Source: Candidatus Ulvibacter alkanivorans (GTDB taxonomy: Bacteria; Bacteroidota; Bacteroidia; Flavobacteriales; Flavobacteriaceae). Taken from it: a stretch of 41,719 bases of DNA. The stretch covers positions 1-41,719 of the forward strand of contig NZ_QOLC01000070.1 in the NCBI RefSeq assembly GCF_003333325.1. Reading direction: 5' to 3'. A program made the position numbers and the translations under genes. Within the stretch, counting starts at the first letter, position 1; the number at the start of each line of letters is the position of its first letter. Below, piece after piece: positions 32,830 through 41,719 of the stretch. The notes under the pieces are model-generated. The model worked only from the letters and a program-made list of their open reading frames with translations. It did not search any database and was not told the DNA's origin.

Positions 32830-33666
32830 ATGACCACTCAAAATCTTATAGCTGAAATTCTTCGGAAAAAATCGTTTTTATGTATTGGCTTAGATGTCGA
32901 CCTGGAAAAGCTTCCGAAGCATTTGCTACACAAAGAAGATCCTATTTTTGAATTTAATAAAGCCATCATTGACGCCACTCATCACTTGGCGGTGGCCTAT
33001 AAACCCAATACGGCATTTTATGAAGCGTATGGACTAAAAGGATGGAAAGCATTAGAAAGAACCATACAGTATCTCAACCAAAAACATCCTGAGATTTTTA
33101 CCATTGCCGATGCTAAACGTGGTGATATTGGTAATACTTCGAGCATGTACGCCAAAGCTTTCTTCGAGGATCTTGGTTTCGACTCGGTTACGGTAGCGCC
33201 TTATATGGGGAAGGATTCGGTCGAACCGTTTTTGACATTCAACGATAAGCATACCATTCTATTAGCATTGACCTCTAACGAAGGCGCCTTTGATTTTCAA
33301 ACATTAGAAGTAGACAAGACGGCGCTTTACAAACAAGTAGTGAGAACATCCACGCACTGGAAGAACGCCCAAAATCTAATGTATGTCGTGGGTGCTACCA
33401 AAGCAGAATTTCTTAGTGAGATACGAGAGATTGTGCCTGATTCATTTCTGCTAATACCTGGAGTGGGTGCTCAAGGGGGGAATCTTGCAGATGTGTGTCG
33501 CTACGGAATGACAACAGACGTCGGTCTGTTGATAAATTCTTCTCGAGGGATAATATATGCGAGTGATGGCCATGATTTTGCTGAAGCGGCGGCCACAGAA
33601 GCCAAACGATTACAACAAGAGATGCAAGCCATACTTGAGTCTGCGAATTTAAATACCAATGCCTAA
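32830..33666 (+). CDS. pyrF: Orotidine 5'-phosphate decarboxylase (type 2)
   Basis: A 278-residue enzyme making UMP from OMP, the last step of pyrimidine synthesis. The catalytic segment FTIADAKRGDIGNTSSMYA (DxKxxD) is present, with CIGLDVDLEKLP near the N terminus and the phosphate-binding LIPGVGAQGG and GLLINSSRGIIYA near the end. Length above 270 and the AVAYKPNTAFYEAYG motif place it in the type 2 (PyrF-II) subfamily. It starts one base after prfA and is followed after three bases by the BtuF-like gene. Confidence 0.97.
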   Translation: MTTQNLIAEILRKKSFLCIGLDVDLEKLPKHLLHKEDPIFEFNKAIIDATHHLAVAYKPNTAFYEAYGLKGWKALERTIQYLNQKHPEIFTIADAKRGDIGNTSSMYAKAFFEDLGFDSVTVAPYMGKDSVEPFLTFNDKHTILLALTSNEGAFDFQTLEVDKTALYKQVVRTSTHWKNAQNLMYVVGATKAEFLSEIREIVPDSFLLIPGVGAQGGNLADVCRYGMTTDVGLLINSSRGIIYASDGHDFAEAAATEAKRLQQEMQAILESANLNTNA

Positions 33667-33669
33667 GGT

Positions 33670-34446
33670 ATGCAGGTAACCGATCAGTTACATCGTGTGA
33701 TTGAGATTCCGGATAATCCGTTAAAAATAGTTTCTTTAGTACCCTCTCAAACCGAATTATTGGTAAGCTTAGGTCTGCGTGATAAGTTAGTTGGGATCAC
33801 AAAATTTTGTGTTCATCCAACAGATCTTAGAAATACCGTAACTGTAGTAGGTGGGACAAAATCGGTACATTACGATAAGATTGAAACCTTGCAGCCCGAT
33901 ATCATTCTTTGCAATAAAGAAGAGAACACCCAAGAGATGGTCGATCGCTTATCGCAGATCGCTTCGGTATGGATTAGTGATATTTTTACCGTTGACGATG
34001 CGTTAGAAATGATTTCGGCTTTTGGTTCGATGTTCAAGGTTACGACAAATGCCTCAAAGTTGATTGCTACTATAAAAACTGAAATCCGAAGTTTTTCAGA
34101 ATTTATGGAGGGCAAAGCTTTTAAAAATGTTGCCTATGTTATTTGGAAACGCCCTTATATGCTTGCCGGTAGACATACGTTCATCAATGAGTTGCTGAAA
34201 CTAAATCGTTATGAGAATTGCATAGTCGAAGGAGATTCTCGGTATCCGGAAGTATCGCTATCAGCCTTGAATAATGTAGATCTTATCTTATTGGCTTCGG
34301 AACCGTTTCCGTTTAAAGAATCGGATGTTGTGGAAATAGGGAACGCACTCAACAAAGAAGTGCGTTTGGTAGATGGTGAATATTTTAGTTGGTATGGTTC
34401 CCGTTTAGCAACAGCTTTTCAATATTTTAAAACCTTACATCAATAA
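33670..34446 (+). CDS. BtuF-like metal/cobalamin-binding protein without signal peptide
   Basis: A 258-residue protein with the helical-backbone metal-receptor fold (as in BtuF, FepB): IVSLVPSQTELLVSLGL (about 18-34), LVGITKFCVHP, GGTKSVHYDKIETLQPDIIL and a C-terminal lobe (VVEIGNALNKEVRLVDGEYFSWYGSRL). There is no N-terminal signal peptide or lipobox: the first residues are MQVTDQLHRVIEIPDNP, so the protein should stay in the cytoplasm, unlike true ABC binding proteins. No transporter permease or ATPase is adjacent. ATG at 33670 is three bases past the pyrF stop, which suggests co-transcription with prfA and pyrF. The ligand and role are unknown. Confidence 0.85.
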   Translation: MQVTDQLHRVIEIPDNPLKIVSLVPSQTELLVSLGLRDKLVGITKFCVHPTDLRNTVTVVGGTKSVHYDKIETLQPDIILCNKEENTQEMVDRLSQIASVWISDIFTVDDALEMISAFGSMFKVTTNASKLIATIKTEIRSFSEFMEGKAFKNVAYVIWKRPYMLAGRHTFINELLKLNRYENCIVEGDSRYPEVSLSALNNVDLILLASEPFPFKESDVVEIGNALNKEVRLVDGEYFSWYGSRLATAFQYFKTLHQ

Positions 34447-34629
34447 TTACTTATCGGCTTGTTTTAGGGTCAAGTATTGAATTTCGTTGTAAATTTTTTT
34501 TGCTTGACGATTTACCCTGTCACTTTCCGATTTATCACGTAGCGCGATCGCATACGATCGTTTCATTAACTCGGTATATCGTTTTTTTAATTTTTCTAAT
34601 CGCGATTTCGATTTAAACCATTCTTTCAT
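34447..34629 (-). CDS. Lacal_2735 family small protein
   Basis: A 60-residue, highly basic, helical protein (MKEWFKSKSRLEKLKKRYTE ... IQYLTLKQADK). The sequence and length fit the Lacal_2735 family of Flavobacteriaceae, function unknown. Its stop codon is directly next to the stop of the convergent BtuF-like gene (34446/34447). Confidence 0.8.
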   Translation of the reverse strand: MKEWFKSKSRLEKLKKRYTELMKRSYAIALRDKSESDRVNRQAKKIYNEIQYLTLKQADK

Positions 34630-34750
34630 GTTCCATCATGCTTTCTATTGTATAATGGGGCAAATGTAAGTATAGCCTTTAGAAGTAGGTATTAATTATT
34701 TTTTAATACTTTCTTAAAAATGGCTTAATACCTTAATTTTTAAGAACATT

Positions 34751-35458
34751 TTAATCTTGAAGGGCAAAAACTTGCCTCAGTAAGGTGGTTGTTCTTGCAG
34801 AAATTGAATTTCGGATCTTTTTTTCTTCTACCCCGATCATGGTATAAACACCTTTTAAGGCTTCATTGGTTACGTAATCGGTGAGATCCGGATTCACCGG
34901 GTTTACAAATGGAACTGCGTTATAGCGACCAATGATACTTTCCCAAATTTGATCGGCACCAACCCTTGCGAAAGAGTTGCTGATTACCGGATTAAATTTG
35001 GCATATAGTGCATTGTTGGTTCTGTCTTGGAGATACGAAGTTGCCGCATTGTCCGGTCCTAAGAGGATGTTCTTCGCATCGTTAAATGTTATGTCCTTAA
35101 CCGCGTTCACAAATATGGGAGTGGCTTCTTTTACAGCATCTTCAGCAGCTCTATTAAGCACTTTTAGTCCTTCATCAGCTAAACTGCCTAATCCGATATC
35201 ACGTAAGGTCTTATCTACTTTTTGAAGTTCTTGCGGCAACAGTATCTTCACTAGATTGTTCTTATAAAACCCATCTTTTTTTGTGAGTTTTGAGACCTGT
35301 TTATCGATTCCAAAATCTAATGCCTGTCGCAGTCCGTTTGCGATTAGGGTTGGATCCATTCCGGTTTGTCCGGGCAAGGTGTTCACCACATTTTGTAATT
35401 CGGCGCAAGACAATAGCACAAAACAACTACAGAACAAAAAGATACGTTTTAAAATCAT
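34751..35458 (-). CDS. DUF4197 family lipoprotein
   Basis: A 235-residue lipoprotein: MILKRIFLFCSCFVLLSCAE has a lipobox (LLSC, Cys18). The remainder is mainly helical with the DUF4197 hallmarks GLRQALDFGIDKQVSKLTKKDGFY, VKILLPQELQKV, a central AAEDAVKEATPIFVNAVKDI and LTDYVTNEALKGVYTMIGVEE. It should be attached to a membrane, facing the periplasm. The role of the family is not known. Followed at 3' by AT-rich DNA and preceded by the bidirectional terminator at 35492-35521. Confidence 0.9.
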   Translation of the reverse strand: MILKRIFLFCSCFVLLSCAELQNVVNTLPGQTGMDPTLIANGLRQALDFGIDKQVSKLTKKDGFYKNNLVKILLPQELQKVDKTLRDIGLGSLADEGLKVLNRAAEDAVKEATPIFVNAVKDITFNDAKNILLGPDNAATSYLQDRTNNALYAKFNPVISNSFARVGADQIWESIIGRYNAVPFVNPVNPDLTDYVTNEALKGVYTMIGVEEKKIRNSISARTTTLLRQVFALQD

Positions 35459-35491
35459 TGATTAAAATTTATAGAAGATTTCTAAAGATAA

Positions 35492-35521
35492 AAAAAGGCG
35501 CTTCATTTGAAGCGCCTTTTT
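35492..35521. terminator. Bidirectional terminator between the second T9SS cargo gene and DUF4197
   Basis: A 14-bp perfect stem, AAAAAGGCGCTTCA and its complement with two bases between them (35492-35521). Located 24 bp after the stop (35546) of the minus-strand T9SS cargo gene, so it mainly ends that transcript. Confidence 0.9.
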
Positions 35522-35545
35522 AATACTATATTATAAGTAATTGAA

Positions 35546-36442
35546 TTACTTGATAACTTTTACAGTTTTTGAAGCGTTACCGATAGTAACTTTTACCATG
35601 TAAGCTCCAGAAGTAAGTGCACTCATATCGATGCTAGGAGAAATTCTGTCAGGAGAAGCAGTTAATACTCTCTTTCCAAGAACGTCATATACCTCTATGC
35701 TATCAACTGCAGTAGCAGATTCGATATTCAGTACATCTTTTACTGGGTTTGGATATACGCTAAAGTTAGTTGCAGAGAACTCATCGTTGCTCAATACGTT
35801 ACCTTGTCTGTAGTCAACATCGTCAACAAACATCATGTTGTTCGCGTCGATAGAGAAAAAGTCCATTGAACCTAATTGAGTTGCAGGATCTCCAGCAGTG
35901 TTTACGTAAGGTACTGCATCTAGTGAAGTTACACCGTCAATTTGAATAGTGATCGTTCCATTGTCTAAGTCGATTACATGTACAACTGGGAACCAAGTGT
36001 CAAAGAAAAATGGTGTTTCAGTAGGATCAAAATCGTACGTAAAGTTTCCGTTTGTTCCTCCACTTGCAGTGTCACTAATAAATACTTGTCCGTTGAACTG
36101 TGCACCTGGATTTGCTTCTTCTTGTTGGAAGTTATAGAATCCTGTAGCTCCTGTTGGAATAAATACACGGAAACTTACCGAGTATACTCCAGAAGTTTGG
36201 TCGCCTAACAACAACAATTGGTCATCAGTTCCATTGTCTGAGATTAACATTGACTGAGTTCCAGAAAATGCATTTGAATCTACTACATCTGCAGCAGTTC
36301 CACCTGGCCAAGTTTCCCAATGCGCAGCTTGCGGAGAAATATCACCTAGAGTGTAAGAATCAAAGTTATCTTCAATGATTTGAGCATTAACAGTAAAGGC
36401 CATTGCAAGGGCTGTTACTGCCGTTAAGTAAATTTTTTTCAT
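35546..36442 (-). CDS. Secreted T9SS-sorted protein with lectin-like domain
   Basis: A 298-residue protein with signal peptide 1-20 (MKKIYLTAVTALAMAFTVNAQ). The central region (about 22-205: EDNFDSYTLGDISPQ, SGVYSVSFRVFIPTGATGFY, GTITIQIDGV, DDVDYRQ) looks like a concanavalin/laminin-G-type jelly roll, possibly binding carbohydrate. The last ~75 residues (SVYPNPVKDVLNIES, IEVYDVLGKRVL, GAYMVKVTIGNASKTVKVIK) are a T9SS type A sorting domain. The Con-A-like fold and its ligand are inference. Alone on the minus strand, between the terminator at 35492 and the icmF promoter. Confidence 0.9.
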   Translation of the reverse strand: MKKIYLTAVTALAMAFTVNAQIIEDNFDSYTLGDISPQAAHWETWPGGTAADVVDSNAFSGTQSMLISDNGTDDQLLLLGDQTSGVYSVSFRVFIPTGATGFYNFQQEEANPGAQFNGQVFISDTASGGTNGNFTYDFDPTETPFFFDTWFPVVHVIDLDNGTITIQIDGVTSLDAVPYVNTAGDPATQLGSMDFFSIDANNMMFVDDVDYRQGNVLSNDEFSATNFSVYPNPVKDVLNIESATAVDSIEVYDVLGKRVLTASPDRISPSIDMSALTSGAYMVKVTIGNASKTVKVIK

Positions 36443-36570
36443 AATGTAAATTTTATTATAGTTTAATATTGACTGCCAATATACAAAATTTTAGACCATC
36501 TTGTAAGAAAATTGAATTTTTTTTAACAACGTATTTTTAGTGGAAACTACTAATTTTAGTACTGTTTTCG

Positions 36571-36578
36571 TAAATTTG
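36571..36578 (+). promoter_or_regulatory. -7 box of icmF
   Basis: TAAATTTG, exact TAnnTTTG, 27 bp before the ATG at 36606. Confidence 0.65.
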
Positions 36579-36605
36579 CCTTCCATTCGCTAAAAACAAA
36601 ATCGC

Positions 36606-39600
36606 ATGCAACAGCCAACTCCTTATAAACCAAAAAACAAAGTTCGAATTGTGACCGCCGCGTCGCTTTTTGATGGCCATGACGCTGCCATTAATATCAT
36701 GCGCCGAATTATACAATCTACGGGGGTAGAGGTGATACACTTAGGACACGATAGAAGTGTGGAAGAGGTTGTAAATACAGCGATTCAAGAGGATGCAAAT
36801 GCGATTGCCATGACCTCATACCAAGGAGGACATAATGAGTATTTTAAATACATGTACGATCTGCTTCAAGAAAAGAATGCAGGTCATATCAAGATCTTTG
36901 GAGGAGGTGGCGGAGTAATCCTTCCTTCGGAAATAAAAGAGTTAATGGATTATGGGATCACACGAATCTATTCACCCGATGACGGCCGAGAAATGGGACT
37001 ACAAGGTATGATCAACGATCTGGTTCAAACTGCAGATTTTCCAATTGGAGATCAATTAAATGGAGAGGTTAACGACCTTTCAGAAAAAAAACCGGGTGCG
37101 ATCGCGCGCGTCATCTCAGCGGCCGAAAATTTCCCCGAAGTTGCTGAAGAAGCCCTAGAACAAATACATGAAAAGAATAAGAAGCTAAAAACACCTGTGC
37201 TCGGTATCACCGGAACCGGCGGTGCGGGAAAATCTTCCTTGGTCGACGAACTCGTGAGAAGATTCCTTATTGACTTTCCAGAGAAAACCATCGGACTTAT
37301 CTCGGTAGATCCATCGAAGCGAAAAACAGGAGGAGCCTTACTCGGAGACCGTATTCGTATGAATGCGATCAATTCGCCAAGAGTATACATGCGTAGCTTG
37401 GCAACACGACAAAGCAATTTGGCATTGTCCAAATACGTATCGGAAGCAATAGAAGTAATTAAAGCCGCCGAATACGATCTTATCATATTGGAGACTTCCG
37501 GAATTGGCCAAAGCGATACCGAGATCTTAGAACATAGCGACGTGTCCTTATACGTAATGACACCGGAATTTGGAGCTGCTACTCAACTGGAAAAGATCGA
37601 TATGCTCGACTTTGCCGATCTAGTGGCCATTAATAAATTTGATAAGCGAGGTGCAAAGGATGCGCTACGTGATGTTAAAAAACAATACATGAGGAATCAC
37701 CAACTATGGGATACTCCTCAAGAACAGTTGCCGGTTTTTGGCACCATCGCTTCCCAATTCAACGATCCGGGAATGAATAAGTTGTACAAGGCGATCATGG
37801 ACGAATTGGTGGAGAAGACCGAAACTAACCTAAAAAGCAGCTACGAGATAAGTGATGAAATGTCTGAAAAGATTTTCGTGATTCCACCGGCACGAACGCG
37901 CTATTTATCTGAAATTAGTGAGAACAACAGGGCCTACGATAAAACGGCAGCCGAACAAGCGGAAGTAGCACAGAAACTGTACGGGATCTACAAGACCATT
38001 ACTACATTAACCAACACCGATAAAAACAATAAATTCCTTACCAAGACCGGATTAGACGAAGAAGAGGTGATTAACAGCAGCAGCGATGAAACCAATCAGG
38101 AGCTATTAAAATCGCTGCTTAAAGAATTTGACCGTGTCAAATTAGACTTGGATCCATATAACTGGGAAGTGATCACCGGCTGGGATGAAAAGGTGAATCG
38201 ATATAAATCGCCTGTGTATACTTTTAAAGTACGAGATAAAGAGATAAAGATCGATACGCATACCGAATCTTTATCGCATACGCAGATCCCTAAAGTGGCA
38301 TTGCCAAAGTATCAAGCTTGGGGCGATATATTACAATGGGTGTTGCAAGAAAATGTTCCTGGTGAATTTCCCTATACGGCGGGCTTATATCCCTTTAAGC
38401 GAACGGGAGAGGATCCTACCCGTATGTTCGCCGGTGAAGGTGGTCCCGAACGAACCAACAGAAGATTTCATTATGTAAGTATGGGATTGCCTGCAAAACG
38501 CCTGTCGACAGCTTTCGATAGTGTGACCTTATACGGTAATGATCCTGATCATCGCCCGGATATCTACGGAAAGATTGGTAATGCGGGAGTATCTATTTGT
38601 TGTCTCGACGATGCTAAGAAATTATATTCTGGTTTCGATCTAAGTCACCCCATGACCTCGGTTAGCATGACCATTAATGGGCCGGCACCCATGTTGCTCG
38701 GATTCTTTATGAACGCTGCGATCGATCAAAATTGTGAGAAATATATCAAAGAAAACGGACTCGAAGAAGAAGTAGCCACGAAGATCGGTGAGATCTACAA
38801 AGAGCGAGGTGTAGAGCGACCCCAATATCGAGGAGAATTACCGGAGGGCAACGATGGTCTCGGACTTATGTTGTTAGGAGTGACCGGCGACTTGGTCCTA
38901 CCAAAAGATGTCTATCTTAACATTAAAGCGGAGACGCTTATGCAGGTAAGAGGAACGGTTCAGGCAGATATTCTAAAAGAAGATCAGGCGCAAAACACCT
39001 GTATTTTCTCGACAGAATTTGCCTTGCGACTCATGGGAGACGTACAGGAGTATTTTATTGAAAAACAAGTACGGAATTTTTATTCGGTGTCTATAAGTGG
39101 GTACCATATTGCGGAAGCAGGTGCCAACCCGATTACGCAATTGGCGTTCACACTGTCCAACGGTTTTACCTATGTTGAGTATTACTTATCTAGAGGAATG
39201 GACATCAATAAATTTGGTCCCAACCTTTCTTTTTTCTTTAGTAATGGTATCGATCCTGAATACTCTGTAATTGGTCGCGTGGCACGAAAGATCTGGAGTA
39301 AGGCGCTAAAACACAAATACGGCGCGAATCCAAGAGCACAAATGCTAAAATATCACATTCAAACTTCGGGACGTTCGTTACACGCACAAGAGATCGATTT
39401 TAATGATATACGTACGACACTACAAGCATTGTACGCCATCTATGACAACTGTAATTCGTTACACACCAATGCCTATGATGAAGCGATCACAACACCTACC
39501 GAAGAAAGCGTTCGCCGTGCGATGGCCATACAATTGATCATTAACAAGGAACTGGGCTTAGCCAAGAATGAGAATCCGATACAAGGATCCTTTATCATTG

Positions 39601-40049
39601 AGGAGTTGACCGATCTTGTAGAAGAGGCCGTCTTGCTCGAATTCGATCGTATCACCGAACGTGGGGGTGTACTAGGCGCTATGGAAACTATGTACCAACG
39701 CAGCAAGATTCAGGAAGAGAGCTTGTATTATGAGACCTTAAAGCATACTGGAGAATTTCCTATTATTGGTGTAAATACGTTCTTGAGCAGTAAGGGATCA
39801 CCCACCATACAGCCGGCGGAGGTCATTAGAGCAACCGAAGAAGAAAAACAAGCACAGATCACCACTTTAGAAAATCTACACAAAGCTTTTGGCGATAAAG
39901 CCGAGAAGTCGATCGAAAAGGTGCAACATGCAGCGATTCATAATGAAAACATGTTCGAACAACTTATGGAAGCCACTAAGGTATGTTCGTTAGGGCAGAT
40001 CACTGCCAAGTTGTTTGAAGTAGGAGGGCAGTATCGTAGAAATATGTAG
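36606..40049 (+). CDS. icmF: Fused isobutyryl-CoA mutase IcmF (B12-dependent acyl-CoA mutase)
   Basis: A 1147-residue fused enzyme. Domains in order: cobalamin-binding (about 12-140, with the base-off His25 in [13 protein letters not shown] and the Gly-rich FGGGGGV); MeaB-like GTPase chaperone (about 195-430, P-loop GTGGAGKS at 203-210, [15 protein letters not shown]); and the mutase barrel (about 550-1147, with [19 protein letters not shown] and a long substrate domain ending EVGGQYRRN). The order B12-GTPase-mutase is that of IcmF, which interconverts isobutyryl-CoA and n-butyryl-CoA (some accept pivalyl- or isovaleryl-CoA), linking branched-chain acids to beta-oxidation. Substrate preference depends on active-site residues that I cannot assign safely. 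Monocistronic. Confidence 0.95.
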   Translation: MQQPTPYKPKNKVRIVTAASLFDGHDAAINIMRRIIQSTGVEVIHLGHDRSVEEVVNTAIQEDANAIAMTSYQGGHNEYFKYMYDLLQEKNAGHIKIFGGGGGVILPSEIKELMDYGITRIYSPDDGREMGLQGMINDLVQTADFPIGDQLNGEVNDLSEKKPGAIARVISAAENFPEVAEEALEQIHEKNKKLKTPVLGITGTGGAGKSSLVDELVRRFLIDFPEKTIGLISVDPSKRKTGGALLGDRIRMNAINSPRVYMRSLATRQSNLALSKYVSEAIEVIKAAEYDLIILETSGIGQSDTEILEHSDVSLYVMTPEFGAATQLEKIDMLDFADLVAINKFDKRGAKDALRDVKKQYMRNHQLWDTPQEQLPVFGTIASQFNDPGMNKLYKAIMDELVEKTETNLKSSYEISDEMSEKIFVIPPARTRYLSEISENNRAYDKTAAEQAEVAQKLYGIYKTITTLTNTDKNNKFLTKTGLDEEEVINSSSDETNQELLKSLLKEFDRVKLDLDPYNWEVITGWDEKVNRYKSPVYTFKVRDKEIKIDTHTESLSHTQIPKVALPKYQAWGDILQWVLQENVPGEFPYTAGLYPFKRTGEDPTRMFAGEGGPERTNRRFHYVSMGLPAKRLSTAFDSVTLYGNDPDHRPDIYGKIGNAGVSICCLDDAKKLYSGFDLSHPMTSVSMTINGPAPMLLGFFMNAAIDQNCEKYIKENGLEEEVATKIGEIYKERGVERPQYRGELPEGNDGLGLMLLGVTGDLVLPKDVYLNIKAETLMQVRGTVQADILKEDQAQNTCIFSTEFALRLMGDVQEYFIEKQVRNFYSVSISGYHIAEAGANPITQLAFTLSNGFTYVEYYLSRGMDINKFGPNLSFFFSNGIDPEYSVIGRVARKIWSKALKHKYGANPRAQMLKYHIQTSGRSLHAQEIDFNDIRTTLQALYAIYDNCNSLHTNAYDEAITTPTEESVRRAMAIQLIINKELGLAKNENPIQGSFIIEELTDLVEEAVLLEFDRITERGGVLGAMETMYQRSKIQEESLYYETLKHTGEFPIIGVNTFLSSKGSPTIQPAEVIRATEEEKQAQITTLENLHKAFGDKAEKSIEKVQHAAIHNENMFEQLMEATKVCSLGQITAKLFEVGGQYRRNM

Positions 40050-40306
40050 TGAAATAGGTGTTTACTAAATGCTACTATTTCCAAATCGATAGCTTTTTAG
40101 TTTTAATTGAATCGGTAAGCAGATGCGAAGGTATTTGCGTTAGGGGTTGAGCGGTGTGTTTAAGCTCGCCGTTTCGCGTAGTGAAGACGGCAGCGAGTAG
40201 CGAAGACCCGACGCGCCATAGGCGGGGAACGCCCAAAAAGAAGAAAGGATGCTGGTTGTATTTAGTTGAGTGAAAAAAATCAATATCTTAGCACAAACAA
40301 CACCTA
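40050..40306. other. Intergenic region with GC-rich structured block
   Basis: Holds a weak 7-bp hairpin after icmF (GAAATAG 40051-40057, CTATTTC 40075-40081) and a GC-rich block at about 40151-40235 with several inverted segments (CTCGCCGT/ACGGCAGCGAG, CGCC-ATA-GGCG). The block contrasts in composition with its surroundings and resembles an interspersed repeat. No gene seen. Confidence 0.6.
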
Positions 40307-41425
40307 GTGCTTGCTACCATCGAATTTACCGTCACTGCCATCGTCTGCTTAATTAGTGCGGTGGTCATTCAACGAATTTTTGTAAAAGAACGTGCTCGCG
40401 GTCGCGATGTAAAAGCAATTGAAGGCATAAAATGGTTTGGTCTTGCCATATTTGTATGGGGCTTGGGAGCCGCGATAAATCTGGTCCTAAGTAGTGGCTT
40501 AGGTTGGAGTAGCGGCCATAAAATACTGATCTATGTGGGTGTGTTGGTATCACTGGCCAACTCCCTTTTTATACTGTTATCCTTACCGTCTATAGAACAT
40601 AAAAAAAGTCGTGGGATCGTTGTGCGCATGATCGAACGCTTTAGCACTAAAGAATTTATTTTATTGTATAGTGGGGTGTTGGGGATGATCGCTTTTGTCT
40701 ATATCGCTACGTCTTATAGCAATCCGCAGATAAGTAACAACTTTATCTGGTTGATCGACATCCCTATTTCAATTTTGGTGGCCATTTCTTTGTTGTATGA
40801 ATTGAACAAGGCTTTCACGAGTCGGCAAATGAAATTTATGTACTTGCCGACATTTGCGTTGTTTGTGTTGATCTTGGTCGCGGTGACACATCGAATTATT
40901 CCGCAGGATCGAATGGTCTTGGTGATAGATCAAGAGTTTTGGACCCTTGCCGGGAGTATTACTGCCATCTCGTTCAAGTTCTTATTTATTTTATTGTTCT
41001 CGATCTTGCTTTACAGTTGGAAATTCCTTTCTGAAAAGGAACAACAGCAATCACTTGCCGATGAATACGCTTCGGAAAACGATGTGTTAAAGGAGCAACT
41101 TTCACAAATTGAATTGGCGAACGAGAGTCATTTAGACACGATCAAGAACATGAAAATCGAATTGAAGCAACTGCGAGAAGCTTCCAAAGTAGTGCTTAGC
41201 GATCGTCAAAAAGAAGTGCTTGGTACCTTGGGGTACTTCGGAAACGAACGATCGTATCCTGAGATCGCGGAACATATGAATATTAGTTTGGACGGATTTC
41301 AAACGCATATCCATCAAATAAAAAAAATCCTGAACATTAGTGGTAGTGGCGGTAAGGAGCAACTTATTCACTATGCCAAAGAGAATAACTTTATTCAGTA
41401 TGCTCGTGTAAAGAACGATAGGTAA
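40307..41425 (+). CDS. Seven-TM regulator with coiled coil and LuxR-type HTH
   Basis: A 372-residue protein with about seven transmembrane helices (roughly 5-25, 42-62, 71-93, 116-135, 146-165, 177-196, 215-240), then a coiled coil (about 245-300, EQQQSLADEYASENDVLKEQ) and a C-terminal LuxR-type helix-turn-helix (about 303-360, LSDRQKEVLGTLGYFGNERS, YPEIAEHMNISLDGFQTHIH, KKILNISG). No phosphoacceptor domain is visible. It may be a membrane-tethered one-component regulator that senses a signal in or near the membrane. The start is GTG at 40307; no ATG gives a full first helix. The signal and targets are unknown. A 16-bp palindrome follows its stop codon. Confidence 0.82.
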   Translation: MLATIEFTVTAIVCLISAVVIQRIFVKERARGRDVKAIEGIKWFGLAIFVWGLGAAINLVLSSGLGWSSGHKILIYVGVLVSLANSLFILLSLPSIEHKKSRGIVVRMIERFSTKEFILLYSGVLGMIAFVYIATSYSNPQISNNFIWLIDIPISILVAISLLYELNKAFTSRQMKFMYLPTFALFVLILVAVTHRIIPQDRMVLVIDQEFWTLAGSITAISFKFLFILLFSILLYSWKFLSEKEQQQSLADEYASENDVLKEQLSQIELANESHLDTIKNMKIELKQLREASKVVLSDRQKEVLGTLGYFGNERSYPEIAEHMNISLDGFQTHIHQIKKILNISGSGGKEQLIHYAKENNFIQYARVKNDR

Positions 41426-41427
41426 CT

Positions 41428-41443
41428 CTATGGTTAACCATAG
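41428..41443. repeat. 16-bp perfect palindrome after the LuxR-type gene
   Basis: CTATGGTTAACCATAG, three bases after the stop at 41425 and 75 bp before the next ATG. No T-run follows, so it may be a weak terminator or a regulator binding site of the symporter gene. Confidence 0.5.
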
Positions 41444-41517
41444 CGGTTGCAAAAATTGAACAGTGCGTAACCTTTGTCAGCTCTTCGATTTGGGGCAACT
41501 TGCCTTAAAAATCGAGT

Positions 41518-41719
41518 ATGTCAATTCTTTTACAAGCTATCAATCAATCATTAGACGAACGTATAAACCAACAATTCAGTAATTTGACCAGTTGGTTCAT
41601 CGACGGCATTTTTGCTGAAATTCCACTTACCGAAACCACGGGTATTCCTTGGGTACTAATCGTATTACTTTTAGGTGCCGGATATTTTACCATTTATTTC
41701 AAATTTGTAAATTTTCATG
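41518..41719 (+). CDS. Alanine/glycine:cation symporter (AGCS), N-terminal part
   Basis: Open from ATG 41518 to the window edge, 67 codons visible. The N terminus (MSILLQAINQSLDERINQQF) leads to the first membrane helix, IPWVLIVLLLGAGYFTIYFK. This helix with its 'IPWV...GAxxFTIxFKFxNF' pattern is typical of the AGCS family, sodium- or proton-coupled uptake of alanine or glycine. The gene is cut by the window, so the diagnostic core is not visible. A 92-bp gap, including a 16-bp palindrome, separates it from the LuxR-type gene. Confidence 0.7.
   Translation, partial: MSILLQAINQSLDERINQQFSNLTSWFIDGIFAEIPLTETTGIPWVLIVLLLGAGYFTIYFKFVNFH

Overview
The window reads as chromosomal DNA of a member of the Flavobacteriaceae (Bacteroidota). 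Pointers, all inferred without any database search: two secreted proteins with C-terminal type IX secretion (T9SS) sorting domains; Bacteroidota-type promoters (TAnnTTTG -7 boxes) ahead of many genes; families typical of this group (DUF4293, DUF3667, DUF4197, Lacal_2735, BT_3928, glutamine synthetase III, IcmF); AT-rich intergenic DNA; and almost no Shine-Dalgarno signal. I see no insertion sequence, prophage, CRISPR array or rRNA gene, so this is mostly core chromosome.

Layout. 1-1.3 kb: T9SS-sorted secreted protein. 1.3-9.4 kb: housekeeping block with rho (minus), a DUF4293 membrane protein, a metallophosphoesterase (minus), truA plus an MsbA-type ABC exporter, then a minus-strand DUF3667 / cdaA / folP group. 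9.4-14.7 kb: a tight plus-strand run: DUF1599, BT_3928-type DoxX/thioredoxin-like protein, an orphan DppB-like permease, tpiA, prmA and clpS. 14.9-15.7 kb: tRNA-Arg(ACG) followed by an unusual array of seven 100-bp tandem repeats. 15.8-20 kb: apt, a 50-residue convergent gene, a BlaI/BlaR1-like regulator and membrane-protease pair with a recognisable operator, and a Ca2+/cation antiporter. 20.2-22.4 kb: glutamine synthetase III.

23-29.1 kb: a complete curli (functional amyloid) locus: csgA (33 eleven-residue repeats), a csgB-like minor subunit, a CsgE with an extra N-terminal CsgH-like domain, csgF, a CsgG with an extra C-terminal beta-barrel-like domain, and a beta-propeller lipoprotein. Together they should make, chaperone, export and anchor an extracellular amyloid. 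29.1-34.4 kb: purM, a membrane protein, a divergent msrA (minus), prfA, pyrF and a cytoplasmic BtuF-like protein. 34.4-36.4 kb (minus): Lacal_2735 family protein, DUF4197 lipoprotein and a second T9SS cargo. 36.6-41.7 kb: icmF (fused acyl-CoA mutase), a 7-TM LuxR-type regulator and the start of an alanine/glycine:cation symporter.

Most notable observations: (i) the octamer CTTCGGAA (or its complement) occurs about 30 times across the window, in all reading frames and both strands, where about one is expected by composition; (ii) the structured 100-bp repeat array after tRNA-Arg; (iii) the remodelled curli machinery (CsgH-CsgE fusion, CsgG-barrel fusion, added propeller lipoprotein, Asp-ladder CsgA).
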